In this document: positions 18,281 to 26,609 of the stretch, one piece after another
How positions within the stretch are numbered: the stretch's first letter is position 1
Layout of the letters: each line of letters begins with the position of its first letter
Assembly (NCBI RefSeq): GCF_012986595.1
Contig: NZ_JAAQYM010000004.1
Span: forward strand, 124,001 to 188,000
Direction of reading: 5' to 3'
DNA from: Pseudomonas koreensis
GTDB taxonomy: Bacteria; Pseudomonadota; Gammaproteobacteria; Pseudomonadales; Pseudomonadaceae
DNA: 64,000 nt
Made by a program: the position numbers and the translations under genes
Notes under the pieces: model-generated
What the model was told of the DNA's origin: nothing
What the model saw: the letters and a program-made list of their open reading frames with translations, nothing else
Database searches by the model: none

Positions 18281-20746
18281 TCAGAAGTTGTATTTGGCGG
18301 TGAGTTGCAGGTTGCGTGGCTCGCCGTAGAACGTGGTGTCGAAGTTGCCCAGGCCCGTCAGGTACTTCTTGTCGAAGACGTTGTTGGCATTGACGGTGAA
18401 GCTCAGGTGCTCGTCGTACTCGTACTTGGTCATCAGGTCCACCAGCGAGTAGCCGCCTTGCTTGATGCGGGTGTAGTCGCCGGCCGGCGCGCTGTAGATC
18501 TTGCCGTAGAACGCGCTCTGCCAGCTGACACCGCCACCGACGGTGACCTTGTTCAGCACACCCGGCAGACGGTACGTGGTGAAGGTGCGGAACACGTGTT
18601 CGGGTTTGGTGGTGGACAGCGGGTAGCCGTAGATCCGTTGCTCGTCCTGGTCACGGGTGCGGGCGTAGGTGTAGCCGGCGGACAGGTTCCAGCCTTCTTG
18701 CAGCTCACCGGCCAGTTCCAGTTCGACACCGTTGGTAGTGGCGCCGTCGATGGCTTTGTAAATGCCTTCGTTGGTGACCGGGTTGGTGCCGATCGATTCG
18801 GCGAAGTTGTCCTGCTCGATGCGGAAGAACGCCAGGCTGGCGTTGAGGCGGCCATCAAGGTAGGCGGCCTTCAGACCGGTTTCGTAGGCATTGCCTTCGA
18901 CCGGAGCGAGGGTCTTGCCGTCGGCATCCTTGTAGATCTGCGGCTGGTAGATGTTGGTGTAGCTGCCGTACAGCGAGTAGGTGTCGTTGAGGTCATAGAC
19001 CACACCGGCGTAAGGCGTGACGACGCCGTGTTCCTTGTAGCTGGCATGGGTGTCGGACATGCCGGTGCCGGCGTTATAGGAGTAGTCCTCGTTGTACTTG
19101 AAGGTGCTCAAACGGCTGCCGAGGATCACCGACAGGTCATCGGTGGGGCGCAGGCGCGTGGCGAGGTAGATGCCGTTCTGGCTCTGGGTGCGCTCGTATT
19201 TGCCGTTCTTCGGGAAATCCTGTTTCGGCAGGTGGCTGTTCCAGTCGTAGATGCTGCCCGGTACCTGGCTGAAGGCGCTGGTGTCGAACGTGGCACCGGT
19301 CTGGCGCGAATGCGAGGCCATGAAACCGGCCACCAGTTCATGCTCGCGACCGCCCAGGGTGAACGGGCCGGAGAGGTTGATGTCCGCCGAATCCTGCACG
19401 CGGTGACCTTCCCAGCGGCCCCAGTAAAGGAACATGCCTTCGCCGGTGGCGCGATCCGGGTTGCCGCCGCTGGCCGAGGCCAGTTGGGTGTCGTGATCGG
19501 AGATTTTCTCGTTGAGGCTGACCTTGAGTTTCCAGTCGTTGGCCAGGGCCTGCTCCAGCGAGGTGAAGTAGGTCACGGAGTCGAAGTCGCGACGGCTCCA
19601 GTCGGCGCCCGGGTTGAAGCTGCGCGGGAAGTCGGTACGCCCGCCATCGGAGAAATACACCGGGTTGCCGGTCCAGGACGAACCGCGCGGGGTCACGCTC
19701 TGTTTGTCGATGCCGAAGGTCAGCAGGGTGTCTTCGCTAAGGTCGGCTTCGAGGATGCCGTAGTACACATCCTTTTTCTGCGTGTAGTGATCGATGTACG
19801 AATTCTTGTCCTGATAGGCACCGACGAAACGGCCGCGCACCGAACCGCTGTCGTTGAGCGGGCCGGAGATATCGCCTTCGGTGCGATAGTTGTCCCACGA
19901 ACCGGCCGTGCCGGTGATCGACGCCTTGAATTCCTTGGTCGGCTTCTTGCGCACCAGGTTGACGGTGGCCGATGGATCGCCCGAGCCGGTCATCAGGCCG
20001 GTAGCGCCCTTGATGATTTCGACGCGGTCGTAAGTGGCCATGTCGACGTGGGTCGCGCCTTCGTCGTACACGCCGTCGTAGACGTTGTTGACGCCGTCGT
20101 ACTGGAAGTTGGTGATGGCAAAGCCGCGCGTCGAGTACTCGGTGCGGTCGCTGTCATATTGCTGCACGGAAATGCCGGGCGTGTTGCGCAACACGTCGCC
20201 GATGTTCTTCTCGCCACGGTCGTCCATCTGCTGACGGGTCACCACGGTCACCGATTGCGGCGTCTCGCGAATGGTCAGCGGCAGCTTGGTCGCGGTGGTG
20301 GTGGCGCCGGTGGTGTAGGAGCCGCTGTCTTCGGTGGTCAGCCCCAAGGCCTGGCCGGAAATGGTGGTCGCGCCCAGTTGCAGGGTCGAATCCGCAGCGC
20401 CCGATACCAGGGTCACGCTGCTGCCATTGATCTGGAAGGAAATCCCGCTGTCCTTGAGCATGGCCGCCAGGGCTTCGGACGGCTCCAGCGAGCCGGACAC
20501 TGCGCGGGATTTGATCCCGGCGACCTGATCCGGGCTGTAGAGAATCTGCAGGTTGGTTTGCAGACCCAGTTCGGTCAACGCGCTGGACAGCGGCTGCACC
20601 GCGATATTGACCTTGACCGGTGCCGCATTGGCCATCGAGCTCCCCAGCAAGGTGGCGGTCAGCAGGACACTTGTCAGCAGGTTTTTATGCAAAGTCGGGC
20701 GCTGTACAGCCAGCGCGAGAGGTGTGCGGCGTGGAAGAGGGTGCAT
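18281..20746 (-). CDS. fpvA: Ferripyoverdine TonB-dependent receptor FpvA
   Basis: Outer-membrane receptor that imports ferripyoverdine and signals to the sigma regulators, 821 aa. It has a signal peptide ending near SSMANA and an STN signalling domain (VNIAVQPLSSALTELG... to about residue 115). A TonB plug (ETPQSVTVVTRQQMDDRG) and a beta-barrel ending in the outer-membrane signature LTAKYNF follow. The STN domain marks a transducing receptor, which normally acts through an FpvR-type anti-sigma factor. I chose the ATG at 20746, since AGGAG lies about ten bases upstream and a proper signal peptide follows; the frame is open 33 codons further upstream. The gene lies downstream of pvdE on the same strand, with 181 bases between them. 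Confidence 0.95.
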   Translation of the reverse strand: MHPLPRRTPLALAVQRPTLHKNLLTSVLLTATLLGSSMANAAPVKVNIAVQPLSSALTELGLQTNLQILYSPDQVAGIKSRAVSGSLEPSEALAAMLKDSGISFQINGSSVTLVSGAADSTLQLGATTISGQALGLTTEDSGSYTTGATTTATKLPLTIRETPQSVTVVTRQQMDDRGEKNIGDVLRNTPGISVQQYDSDRTEYSTRGFAITNFQYDGVNNVYDGVYDEGATHVDMATYDRVEIIKGATGLMTGSGDPSATVNLVRKKPTKEFKASITGTAGSWDNYRTEGDISGPLNDSGSVRGRFVGAYQDKNSYIDHYTQKKDVYYGILEADLSEDTLLTFGIDKQSVTPRGSSWTGNPVYFSDGGRTDFPRSFNPGADWSRRDFDSVTYFTSLEQALANDWKLKVSLNEKISDHDTQLASASGGNPDRATGEGMFLYWGRWEGHRVQDSADINLSGPFTLGGREHELVAGFMASHSRQTGATFDTSAFSQVPGSIYDWNSHLPKQDFPKNGKYERTQSQNGIYLATRLRPTDDLSVILGSRLSTFKYNEDYSYNAGTGMSDTHASYKEHGVVTPYAGVVYDLNDTYSLYGSYTNIYQPQIYKDADGKTLAPVEGNAYETGLKAAYLDGRLNASLAFFRIEQDNFAESIGTNPVTNEGIYKAIDGATTNGVELELAGELQEGWNLSAGYTYARTRDQDEQRIYGYPLSTTKPEHVFRTFTTYRLPGVLNKVTVGGGVSWQSAFYGKIYSAPAGDYTRIKQGGYSLVDLMTKYEYDEHLSFTVNANNVFDKKYLTGLGNFDTTFYGEPRNLQLTAKYNF

Positions 20747-20790
20747 TACTGCCTGAGCTCCTGAGAAGTGTTGTGCAGCGTTTTTGTTAA

Positions 20791-20805
20791 TAGGAATTAT
20801 TATTA
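20791..20805. promoter_or_regulatory. Candidate Fur box upstream of fpvA
   Basis: TAGGAATTATTATTA matches the 7-1-7 Fur palindrome TGATAATnATTATCA at 10 of 14 positions. It lies 45 bases upstream of the fpvA start. No TAAAT-N16-CGT box is visible here, consistent with fpvA using another sigma factor (FpvI in P. aeruginosa). The match is weak, and AT-rich DNA alone could give it. Confidence 0.4.
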
Positions 20806-20927
20806 AGACGGAGCGATGGCAAAAAACCGGAAACAAACCCGACAAATAAATATCGGCCGGGTTGTTTCTGTGCGCTGGAAGCAGGGGCGGCGTTGCGGAT
20901 CAAACCGCAAAGGATCAAGCAGACGTG

Positions 20928-22577
20928 TCAGGCCGGCGTCAGCTCGCTGACCACACGGCCACGCTCCATGCGCACCAGTTGATCGGCGACATCGAAATAG
21001 CGGTCATCGTGGGAGATCACGATGATGGTTTTGCCCAGACGCTTGAGGTCCGGTAACAGCTCGGTATAGAAGATACGGCGGAAGGTCGGGTCCTGATCGG
21101 CGGCCCACTCGTCGAACACCAGCACTGGACGCTCCTCCAGCCAGGCATTGATCAGGGCCAGGCGCTTGCGCTGGCCGGTGGACAGGTCGGTGGTGGTGAA
21201 GTTGCCGTCCTTGACGCTGACCTTGTGCGCGATCTCCAGCCGTTGCAGGTATTTGTCGGCGTCTGCCGGGATCTGCATGTCGCCCTGGACCACGTCGTCG
21301 AACAGGTAGTAGTCGGCAAAAATCGTGGTGAACAGCTGACGGTAGTCATCGCGATTGTGCGCATCGATGGCCAGACCGTTGACGCGAATCTCACCCTGTT
21401 GCGGGGTGTACAGGCCCAGCAGCAACTTGATCAGGGTGGTTTTGCCGCAGCCGTTTTCACCGACGATAAAGGTAATGTCGCCCTGTTTGATCGTCAGGTT
21501 GACCGGCCCCAGCTGAAACGGCGCAGCCCCTTCGACGGCCGGGAACGCATAGCGCACGTCAGCCAGTTCCAGACTGTGCACGGTCTTGTCGGCCTGGCCC
21601 TGATCGCTGAGCAACAGGTGCGCTTCGGGGGTGGAGAATTGCTCGGACAGTTCAGCGATGCGGCGAAAGGCGATCTGCGCCCGGCTGACAATCGGCAGCG
21701 TGCTGATCAAATGCTCCAGCGGGCCTTTCATGTACAGCAGCACCAGCACGAAGCCGCTCATGACGGTCTTGTCGGCGCTGGGCCAGAAGGTTTGCAGGGC
21801 CAGTGCCAGGCCAATCACCACGAAGAACAGCATCGAACCAAACGTCTTGGCGATCACAAAGGTGTTGATCGAACGCACCTGGGTGTTGCAGATGAACTCG
21901 GCGGTGGCCTTGATCCCGGAGACAAACATGCGCTGACGGCGCGGGCGGTGAATGCGCAGTTCCTTGGCACCTTCGGCAATTGCGTTGTAGTGCTTTTGCA
22001 GTTCGTCTTCGGCGTCACGCGCGGCCATGAAACCTTGCACACCCTTGCTCTGGGCATAGGCCTGGATGGCGGTGCCGATCAGGATCGCCGCGACCATGAT
22101 CAGGAACATCGGCCACGACAGCAATGCCAGGTAGCCCATGCAGCCCAGGGTCACGGTGACGGAAATCGCCAGCGGCGCGAAGGCGAAGGCGAAGTCGCTG
22201 ATGGTGTCGACGTCGTGGGTCAGCACCGGGATCAGCCGATGGCTGCGGTAGCGCTCGATCTGTTCGATCGGCGCCGAGAGGACTTTCTCACCCAGTTGCT
22301 TGCGCAGTTTGGCGATGATGTGCTGGCCGACGTAATTGGTGCCGATGTCGGAGCAGATCGAACTGGCCAGCGCCAGCAGGCACAGGCCGGCGAACAGCGC
22401 CACCACGCCTTGGGTCAGGCCGCTTTGCGAATGCAGGGCGTTGTTGATGGTCGCCAGCAATACCGTGACGCTCAGGCCGCCGACCATGCCCAGAAAAATG
22501 GACGCGGCGACGATGAGCCGAAACGGTTTCAACAGGGCGAACAATTCGCCGATGGCGCCACGGGTAGGCTGAGTCAT
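20928..22577 (-). CDS. pvdE: Pyoverdine precursor exporter PvdE (ABC transporter)
   Basis: Inner-membrane ABC exporter, known in P. aeruginosa to move acylated ferribactin into the periplasm. It is 549 aa with membrane and ATPase domains fused. About six transmembrane helices fill residues ~15-300. The ATPase domain (~340-545) has Walker A GENGCGKTT, signature LSTGQRKR and Walker B VLVFDEWAADQDP; the Trp-Ala-Ala-Asp after the catalytic Glu is typical of the cyclic-peptide exporter subfamily. AAGGAA supports the start. A PvdS-type promoter lies 42 bases upstream. In P. aeruginosa pvdF would be the upstream neighbour. Here that position holds only a REP pair before pvdO. Confidence 0.95.
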   Translation of the reverse strand: MTQPTRGAIGELFALLKPFRLIVAASIFLGMVGGLSVTVLLATINNALHSQSGLTQGVVALFAGLCLLALASSICSDIGTNYVGQHIIAKLRKQLGEKVLSAPIEQIERYRSHRLIPVLTHDVDTISDFAFAFAPLAISVTVTLGCMGYLALLSWPMFLIMVAAILIGTAIQAYAQSKGVQGFMAARDAEDELQKHYNAIAEGAKELRIHRPRRQRMFVSGIKATAEFICNTQVRSINTFVIAKTFGSMLFFVVIGLALALQTFWPSADKTVMSGFVLVLLYMKGPLEHLISTLPIVSRAQIAFRRIAELSEQFSTPEAHLLLSDQGQADKTVHSLELADVRYAFPAVEGAAPFQLGPVNLTIKQGDITFIVGENGCGKTTLIKLLLGLYTPQQGEIRVNGLAIDAHNRDDYRQLFTTIFADYYLFDDVVQGDMQIPADADKYLQRLEIAHKVSVKDGNFTTTDLSTGQRKRLALINAWLEERPVLVFDEWAADQDPTFRRIFYTELLPDLKRLGKTIIVISHDDRYFDVADQLVRMERGRVVSELTPA

Positions 22578-22618
22578 GGAAGACAGTTCCTTGGGTATAA
22601 AGGCAGATACCCAGTAGA

Positions 22619-22642
22619 ACGTCCGGTGGCAGGCTTAATTTA
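22619..22642 (-). promoter_or_regulatory. PvdS-type iron-starvation promoter of pvdE
   Basis: The minus strand reads TAAAT, 16 bases, CGT, the iron-starvation box recognised by PvdS-type sigma factors. It starts 42 bases upstream of pvdE. The box context (TAAATT at -35 and CGTTC at -10) is shared with most of the other four boxes in this locus. Confidence 0.88.
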
Positions 22643-22677
22643 GCCGGGTGCCGATTGGCGGCGACCCCTTTACGAAC

Positions 22678-22771
22678 CTGTGGGCGCGGGCTTGCTGGCG
22701 AAAGCGTTGGGTCAGTCAATCTTGTCGGCGACAGACCGTTTGCATTCGCGAGCAGGCTCGCTCCCACAGGG
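22678..22771. repeat. REP doublet (gcgagcaggctcgctcccaca class)
   Basis: Two inverted copies of a REP palindrome, the left one degenerate (gggcgcgggcttgctggcgaa) and the right one intact (cgcgagcaggctcgctccca). They lie between pvdE and pvdO. The same family recurs at 28257-28346 and 35269-35362. Confidence 0.8.
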
Positions 22772-22786
22772 GTATTTCGGTGCTTG

Positions 22787-23680
22787 TCAGAGTTCGCGTA
22801 CTACGCGAAAGCCCATCCAGTCGCCACGTTCCTGCGGATACTGGCTGTTGCGGTTGCCGGATCGGGAGAACACGGGCGCCTCGCCCCAGTCGTTGCCGCG
22901 AATGCGCACGGCTTCGCAATTGGCTTCCAGCCACGCGCTGCCATCGGTCGGCGCACCGACGTAGTCAGGGTGTTCGCAGTCTTCGACCCATTCGTAAACG
23001 TTGCCGTGCATGTCGTACATGCCAAAGGCATTGGGCGGATAGCTGCCCACGGGCGAGCTGTAGCTGAAACCGTCCGCCGGGCCGTAAGTGTTGGCGTGCT
23101 TGGCGATGCTGTATTCCTTGCCCTCGTCGAACGGGAAGGGGAACGGGCCCTTGCTGCCGGCGCGCGCGGCATATTCGCGCTGGGCTTCGCTGACCATGTG
23201 GTATTTCTGCCCGGTTTTCTGCGAGAGCCAGGCGACGTAGTTTTTCACGTCGTAGTAGTTCATGCACACCGCCGGTTGCCGAGGCCCCTGCGGGTAGCGC
23301 GGCTTGCTGGCGACACACTCGCGACCGGGGCGGGTATCGCCATTGGCGATGCTCACACCGCTTTCGCGCACGTAGCTGTCCCACTCGCCGGCGGTGATCT
23401 GGAAGCGGCTCATGGCGAACGGCCTGGCGAATGTCACATCGTGCATCGGGCCTTCATCGGGTTCGCGGCCGACTTCATCGTCCGGGGTGCCCATGGTGAA
23501 GGTGCCGGCCGGCAGCACGACCATTTCCGGGCAGTCCTTGCAGTCCTTGAACACTTTGCCTGGCGCGGGCGGGGTGGCCGCCAGCGCGGCATTCGGCAGC
23601 AGGCTGCCGAGCAGGGCCGTGAAGGCCAGCACCTTGAGTGCGCCGGCGCCGGTGGCAGGGGACAACAGATCACGTTTCAT
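22787..23680 (-). CDS. pvdO: PvdO, periplasmic FGE-sulfatase-fold pyoverdine maturation protein
   Basis: Acts in the periplasm on the pyoverdine chromophore; published work assigns PvdO the final oxidation of dihydropyoverdine. It is 297 aa. An N-terminal signal peptide ends near NAALA. The FGE-sulfatase domain (~45-295) shows the family markers VVLPAGTFTMG, a central AWLSQKTGQ segment, NVYEWVEDC and the C-terminal GFRVVREL. GAGATGA precedes the start. It is the last gene of a pvdM-pvdN-pvdO run, 30 bases after pvdN, and presumably uses the pvdM promoter. Confidence 0.93.
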   Translation of the reverse strand: MKRDLLSPATGAGALKVLAFTALLGSLLPNAALAATPPAPGKVFKDCKDCPEMVVLPAGTFTMGTPDDEVGREPDEGPMHDVTFARPFAMSRFQITAGEWDSYVRESGVSIANGDTRPGRECVASKPRYPQGPRQPAVCMNYYDVKNYVAWLSQKTGQKYHMVSEAQREYAARAGSKGPFPFPFDEGKEYSIAKHANTYGPADGFSYSSPVGSYPPNAFGMYDMHGNVYEWVEDCEHPDYVGAPTDGSAWLEANCEAVRIRGNDWGEAPVFSRSGNRNSQYPQERGDWMGFRVVREL

Positions 23681-23710
23681 GGGTCATCTCGATTAAAGGA
23701 AAGCGGGGAT

Positions 23711-24991
23711 TCACAGGTGCTTGTCGAGCACGGCCATGAATCGCTCGATGTCGTTCTCGCTGTTGAGCAAACCCGGGGCGATACGGATCACCGGTCCGAC
23801 ATCGCGCTCCACCGCATCGCACACCACACGGTCGGCCATCAGTTGCGCGGCGACCTGATCGCAGTCGCGGCCCTTGATCCGGAAGAAGGTGAAGCCGGAC
23901 GACAGCGCGGCGCTGCGCGGTGTCACCAGTTCAATGGAACGCTGTTCAAGCAGGCGGTTTTTCGCATGGGTGTTGAGGCTGTGGATGCGCGACTGCACCT
24001 CGTTCTTGCCCAGTTCCAGGTGCAGTTTGAACGCCTCGTCCAGCGCCCAGCGGTGCTCGAAACTGTGGTAGCCGCCCGGGGTCATGGTGGTCGAGAAGGT
24101 GGTGGCTTCCGAAAAGGTCGGGATGATCGGCGTAACGTCCTTGAGCTCGCTGGAGCGCGCGCAAATGATCCCGGTGCCACGCGGACCGAACATCCATTTG
24201 TGGGTGCCGGCAATAAAGAAATCGCAGTGCATGTCGGGGAAGTCCAGATCCTCGACGCCGAAGCCGTGCACGCCATCGACCACGTACAGGATGCGGTCCT
24301 TGTCGTCGCGCTGCCGGTTGTGTTGCTCGACCAGTTTGCCGATCTCGCCGATCGGCAGTTTCACACCGCTGCCCGACTGCACCCAGGTCATGCCCAACAC
24401 GCGCGTCTCGGGACGGATGCCACGGTCGATGCCGCTCAGCACTTCGTCGACGGAGATCGTCGAACTGCTCTCGAACAGCTTGAGCTTGCGCACTTTTACC
24501 CCGTCGCGCTGCTGGCGGTAGCCGAGGGTATAGTTTGTCGAGTAGTGCTCGTGTTCGGTGGTGAGGATTTCCTGCCCCGGGCGCACGTGAATGCCGCCGT
24601 AGATCAGTGACAGACCTTCGGTGGTGCTGCCGGTCAGGGCGATTTGTTCGGGCTTGGCCTTGAGGTAGCGCCCGGCCCATTCGCGCACGATCTGTTCACG
24701 TTTTTCAGTCTCGCCCAAATCCCAGTCCATCGCCCGTCCCGGGTTGCGATCGAGCATGGCGCGATGGCGCTCGATGGCTTCGCGTACCGGCCGTGGGTGC
24801 GAGGTCACCAGGAAGTTGGCGAAGTGCAGATAGTCCGGATCCTGGTCGAACAACTGGCGCAGTCGCACCCATTTGTCGGCAGAGACCGGTTGCGGATTGG
24901 CGGCCCGCGCCGGCAGGTTCACGGCGGCGCCCAATGGCAGGCCGGCGGCCAGAATCCCGGCCTGTTTGAGGAAAGAACGGCGGTTGGTCAT
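23711..24991 (-). CDS. pvdN: PvdN, Tat-exported PLP-dependent enzyme of pyoverdine side-chain maturation
   Basis: PLP enzyme of the aminotransferase class V/cysteine-desulfurase fold, 426 aa. In P. fluorescens PvdN is reported to convert the chromophore-linked glutamate to succinamide in the periplasm. The N-terminus is a Tat signal (NRRSFLKQAG, then a hydrophobic stretch and an Ala-rich cleavage site), so it is exported folded with its cofactor. The segment DFFIAGTHKWMFGPRGTG contains the likely PLP-binding lysine. It sits between pvdM (28 bases upstream) and pvdO (30 bases downstream), which indicates one transcript. Confidence 0.94.
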   Translation of the reverse strand: MTNRRSFLKQAGILAAGLPLGAAVNLPARAANPQPVSADKWVRLRQLFDQDPDYLHFANFLVTSHPRPVREAIERHRAMLDRNPGRAMDWDLGETEKREQIVREWAGRYLKAKPEQIALTGSTTEGLSLIYGGIHVRPGQEILTTEHEHYSTNYTLGYRQQRDGVKVRKLKLFESSSTISVDEVLSGIDRGIRPETRVLGMTWVQSGSGVKLPIGEIGKLVEQHNRQRDDKDRILYVVDGVHGFGVEDLDFPDMHCDFFIAGTHKWMFGPRGTGIICARSSELKDVTPIIPTFSEATTFSTTMTPGGYHSFEHRWALDEAFKLHLELGKNEVQSRIHSLNTHAKNRLLEQRSIELVTPRSAALSSGFTFFRIKGRDCDQVAAQLMADRVVCDAVERDVGPVIRIAPGLLNSENDIERFMAVLDKHL

Positions 24992-25019
24992 GGAAGTCGG
25001 TTCGCTTGTTCAAAGGGCG

Positions 25020-26369
25020 TCAGTGGGTGGCCACGGGTTTCGACGATTTCTGCACCTGCTCCCAGACGCGCAGGAAATTGCCGCCCCACAACTTGCCGAT
25101 GTCCGCTTCGCTGTAGCCGCGGGAGATCAGTTCGGCGGTCACGTTGCGTGCCTCGCTGACGTCCTTCCAGCCGTCGATGCCGCCACCGTCGTTGAAGTCG
25201 GAGCTGATGCCGACGTGATCGATGCCGATCTTCTTCACCGCGTAATCGATGGCATCGCCCAGGTCCTTGAGGGTGGCTTTGGGCTCTTCATCGACAATCC
25301 CGTAGAGCTGACTGGCGTACTCACCAAAGCGTTGCTCGGGCCACACGGTGATGATCGGATCGCCGGGCATCAGGGCCATTTCCAGACCTTGCAGCGGTTG
25401 CAGGTCGAATTTCGCGCGCAGGGCGTTGAGCTTGTCCTGAGTGTGCTGGCTCAACGGGCGCAGGTAGGTCGGGAAGCCGACAATCTGCACCACGCCGCCG
25501 CTGTTCTTGATCAGCTGCATTTCCTGATCGCTGATGTTGCGCGGGATATCCACCAGCCCTCGTGGCGCCGAGTGCGAGGCCACGATTGGTGCGCGGCTCA
25601 ATTGCGCGACTTGTTCCAGGGCCTTGGTCGACATCTGCGACACGTCGATGATCACCCCCAGGTCGTTGAGCCGGTGCACCGCTTGCTTGCCGATATCGGA
25701 CAGGCCGCCGAGGGCGTCGCGGGTGTCATTGAAAAACGGCAGCGGCCGCGATGAGTCGGCCCAGTCGTTGTTGCCCACGTAACTGAAGCCGAACATGCGC
25801 ATGCCGCGCGCGGCCCACTTGTCGAGGGCGTTGAGGTCGTTGCCCAGCGGATAGGCGTTGAGCATGCTCATGAAGATCGCGAATTTGCCTTCGCCATGCA
25901 GGCGCCGGAAGTCGTCCGGGGTGTAGGCGATCGCCACCTGATTGGGGAAGTCGCGCACCAGCGTGGTGATGATCTTGTAGCGGGTTTCCTGTTCGAAACG
26001 TGCTTCCTCGACGAAGCCCGCAGTGGGTCGGTGCGGGGCGTTGGCGCCGTTCCAGATTTCCGGCCAGCCGAAGATCGTCAACGCGGCACCGGAAAGCCGG
26101 CCGCGGGCGGCCTTGACCAGGTCGAACTGGCCGCTGCCGTCCTTGTCGGCTTCGTTGCCGGCGGTGCCGAAATCCAGCGGCACGGTGATGTGGCTGTCGA
26201 AGGAAAGGATTCGATCCTGCAACTCATCCGCCTGTTTCATGACTTTGGGCGGGTAGCCGGGGTTGTCCTTGAACCAGTGCTCCCAGACCGCGATGCCTGC
26301 AGCGGCGCTGATCGCCAGGGCCAGCGGCAGGCCGATGTAAAGAGCCTTTTTCGAACGTGGTTTTGTCAT
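25020..26369 (-). CDS. pvdM: PvdM, membrane dipeptidase-family pyoverdine maturation protein
   Basis: Renal-dipeptidase (peptidase M19) family protein, 449 aa, close to the P. aeruginosa PvdM length. An N-terminal hydrophobic segment (YIGLPLALAISAAAGIAVW) should anchor or export it. The metal-binding start is SFDSHITVPLDF, where classical M19 enzymes have DGHND/DxHxD, so catalysis may be altered. The later motifs ASHSAPRGLVDIPRN and ISSDFNDGGG are kept. PvdM is known to be needed for periplasmic ferribactin maturation, but its exact reaction is unclear to me. I chose the ATG at 26369, with GAG at good spacing; another ATG lies two codons upstream. It is the first gene of the pvdMNO run, behind its own iron-starvation box, and diverges from pvdP. 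Confidence 0.92.
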   Translation of the reverse strand: MTKPRSKKALYIGLPLALAISAAAGIAVWEHWFKDNPGYPPKVMKQADELQDRILSFDSHITVPLDFGTAGNEADKDGSGQFDLVKAARGRLSGAALTIFGWPEIWNGANAPHRPTAGFVEEARFEQETRYKIITTLVRDFPNQVAIAYTPDDFRRLHGEGKFAIFMSMLNAYPLGNDLNALDKWAARGMRMFGFSYVGNNDWADSSRPLPFFNDTRDALGGLSDIGKQAVHRLNDLGVIIDVSQMSTKALEQVAQLSRAPIVASHSAPRGLVDIPRNISDQEMQLIKNSGGVVQIVGFPTYLRPLSQHTQDKLNALRAKFDLQPLQGLEMALMPGDPIITVWPEQRFGEYASQLYGIVDEEPKATLKDLGDAIDYAVKKIGIDHVGISSDFNDGGGIDGWKDVSEARNVTAELISRGYSEADIGKLWGGNFLRVWEQVQKSSKPVATH

Positions 26370-26431
26370 TGCCATCTCAGTCAGGTTCGCCGTCGAGGTG
26401 CAGGCACGAGGGCCTTTGCTATCTGGGTGGA

Positions 26432-26455
26432 ACGACTGGGCGGCCATGGAATTTA
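26432..26455 (-). promoter_or_regulatory. PvdS-type iron-starvation promoter of pvdMNO
   Basis: The minus strand reads TAAAT, exactly 16 bases, CGT, ending 62 bases upstream of the pvdM start. It is one of two divergent iron-starvation boxes in the pvdM-pvdP gap. Confidence 0.87.
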
Positions 26456-26465
26456 GGTGCTCGGA

Positions 26466-26530
26466 AAAAGATCGCCGCTTGCGCCTGTACGCCGATCCCT
26501 TGCAGGAGCTGTCGACGGCTGCGATCTTTT
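26466..26530. repeat. REP-like inverted repeat (aaaagatcgc class) between the pvdM and pvdP promoters
   Basis: The ends aaaagatcgc (26466-26475) and gcgatctttt (26521-26530) are inverted copies with a degenerate centre containing caggagctg. The same family appears in better form at 38541-38617 and 61626-61706. It sits exactly between the two divergent boxes. Confidence 0.65.
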
Positions 26531-26540
26531 CCGGCGCCCA

Positions 26541-26564
26541 TAAATTTGCCGGCGTAATAATCGT
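26541..26564 (+). promoter_or_regulatory. PvdS-type iron-starvation promoter of pvdP
   Basis: TAAAT at 26541-26545, 16 bases, CGT at 26562-26564, followed by TCTAG. The box ends 45 bases upstream of the pvdP start. Confidence 0.88.
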
Positions 26565-26609
26565 TCTAGCTTGGATAAAGCCTGCTTCATGGCTGACACA
26601 GGTAGGGCA

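Noticed and set aside
18092..20764. An 890-codon plus-strand frame opposite fpvA
   Set aside because: Val/Gly-rich shadow of fpvA. fpvA has a signal peptide, STN, plug and barrel, and its own terminator on the minus strand.
20747..20927. PvdS-type box upstream of fpvA
   Set aside because: No TAAAT-N16-CGT on the minus strand in this gap. The receptor probably uses another sigma factor or read-through from pvdE.
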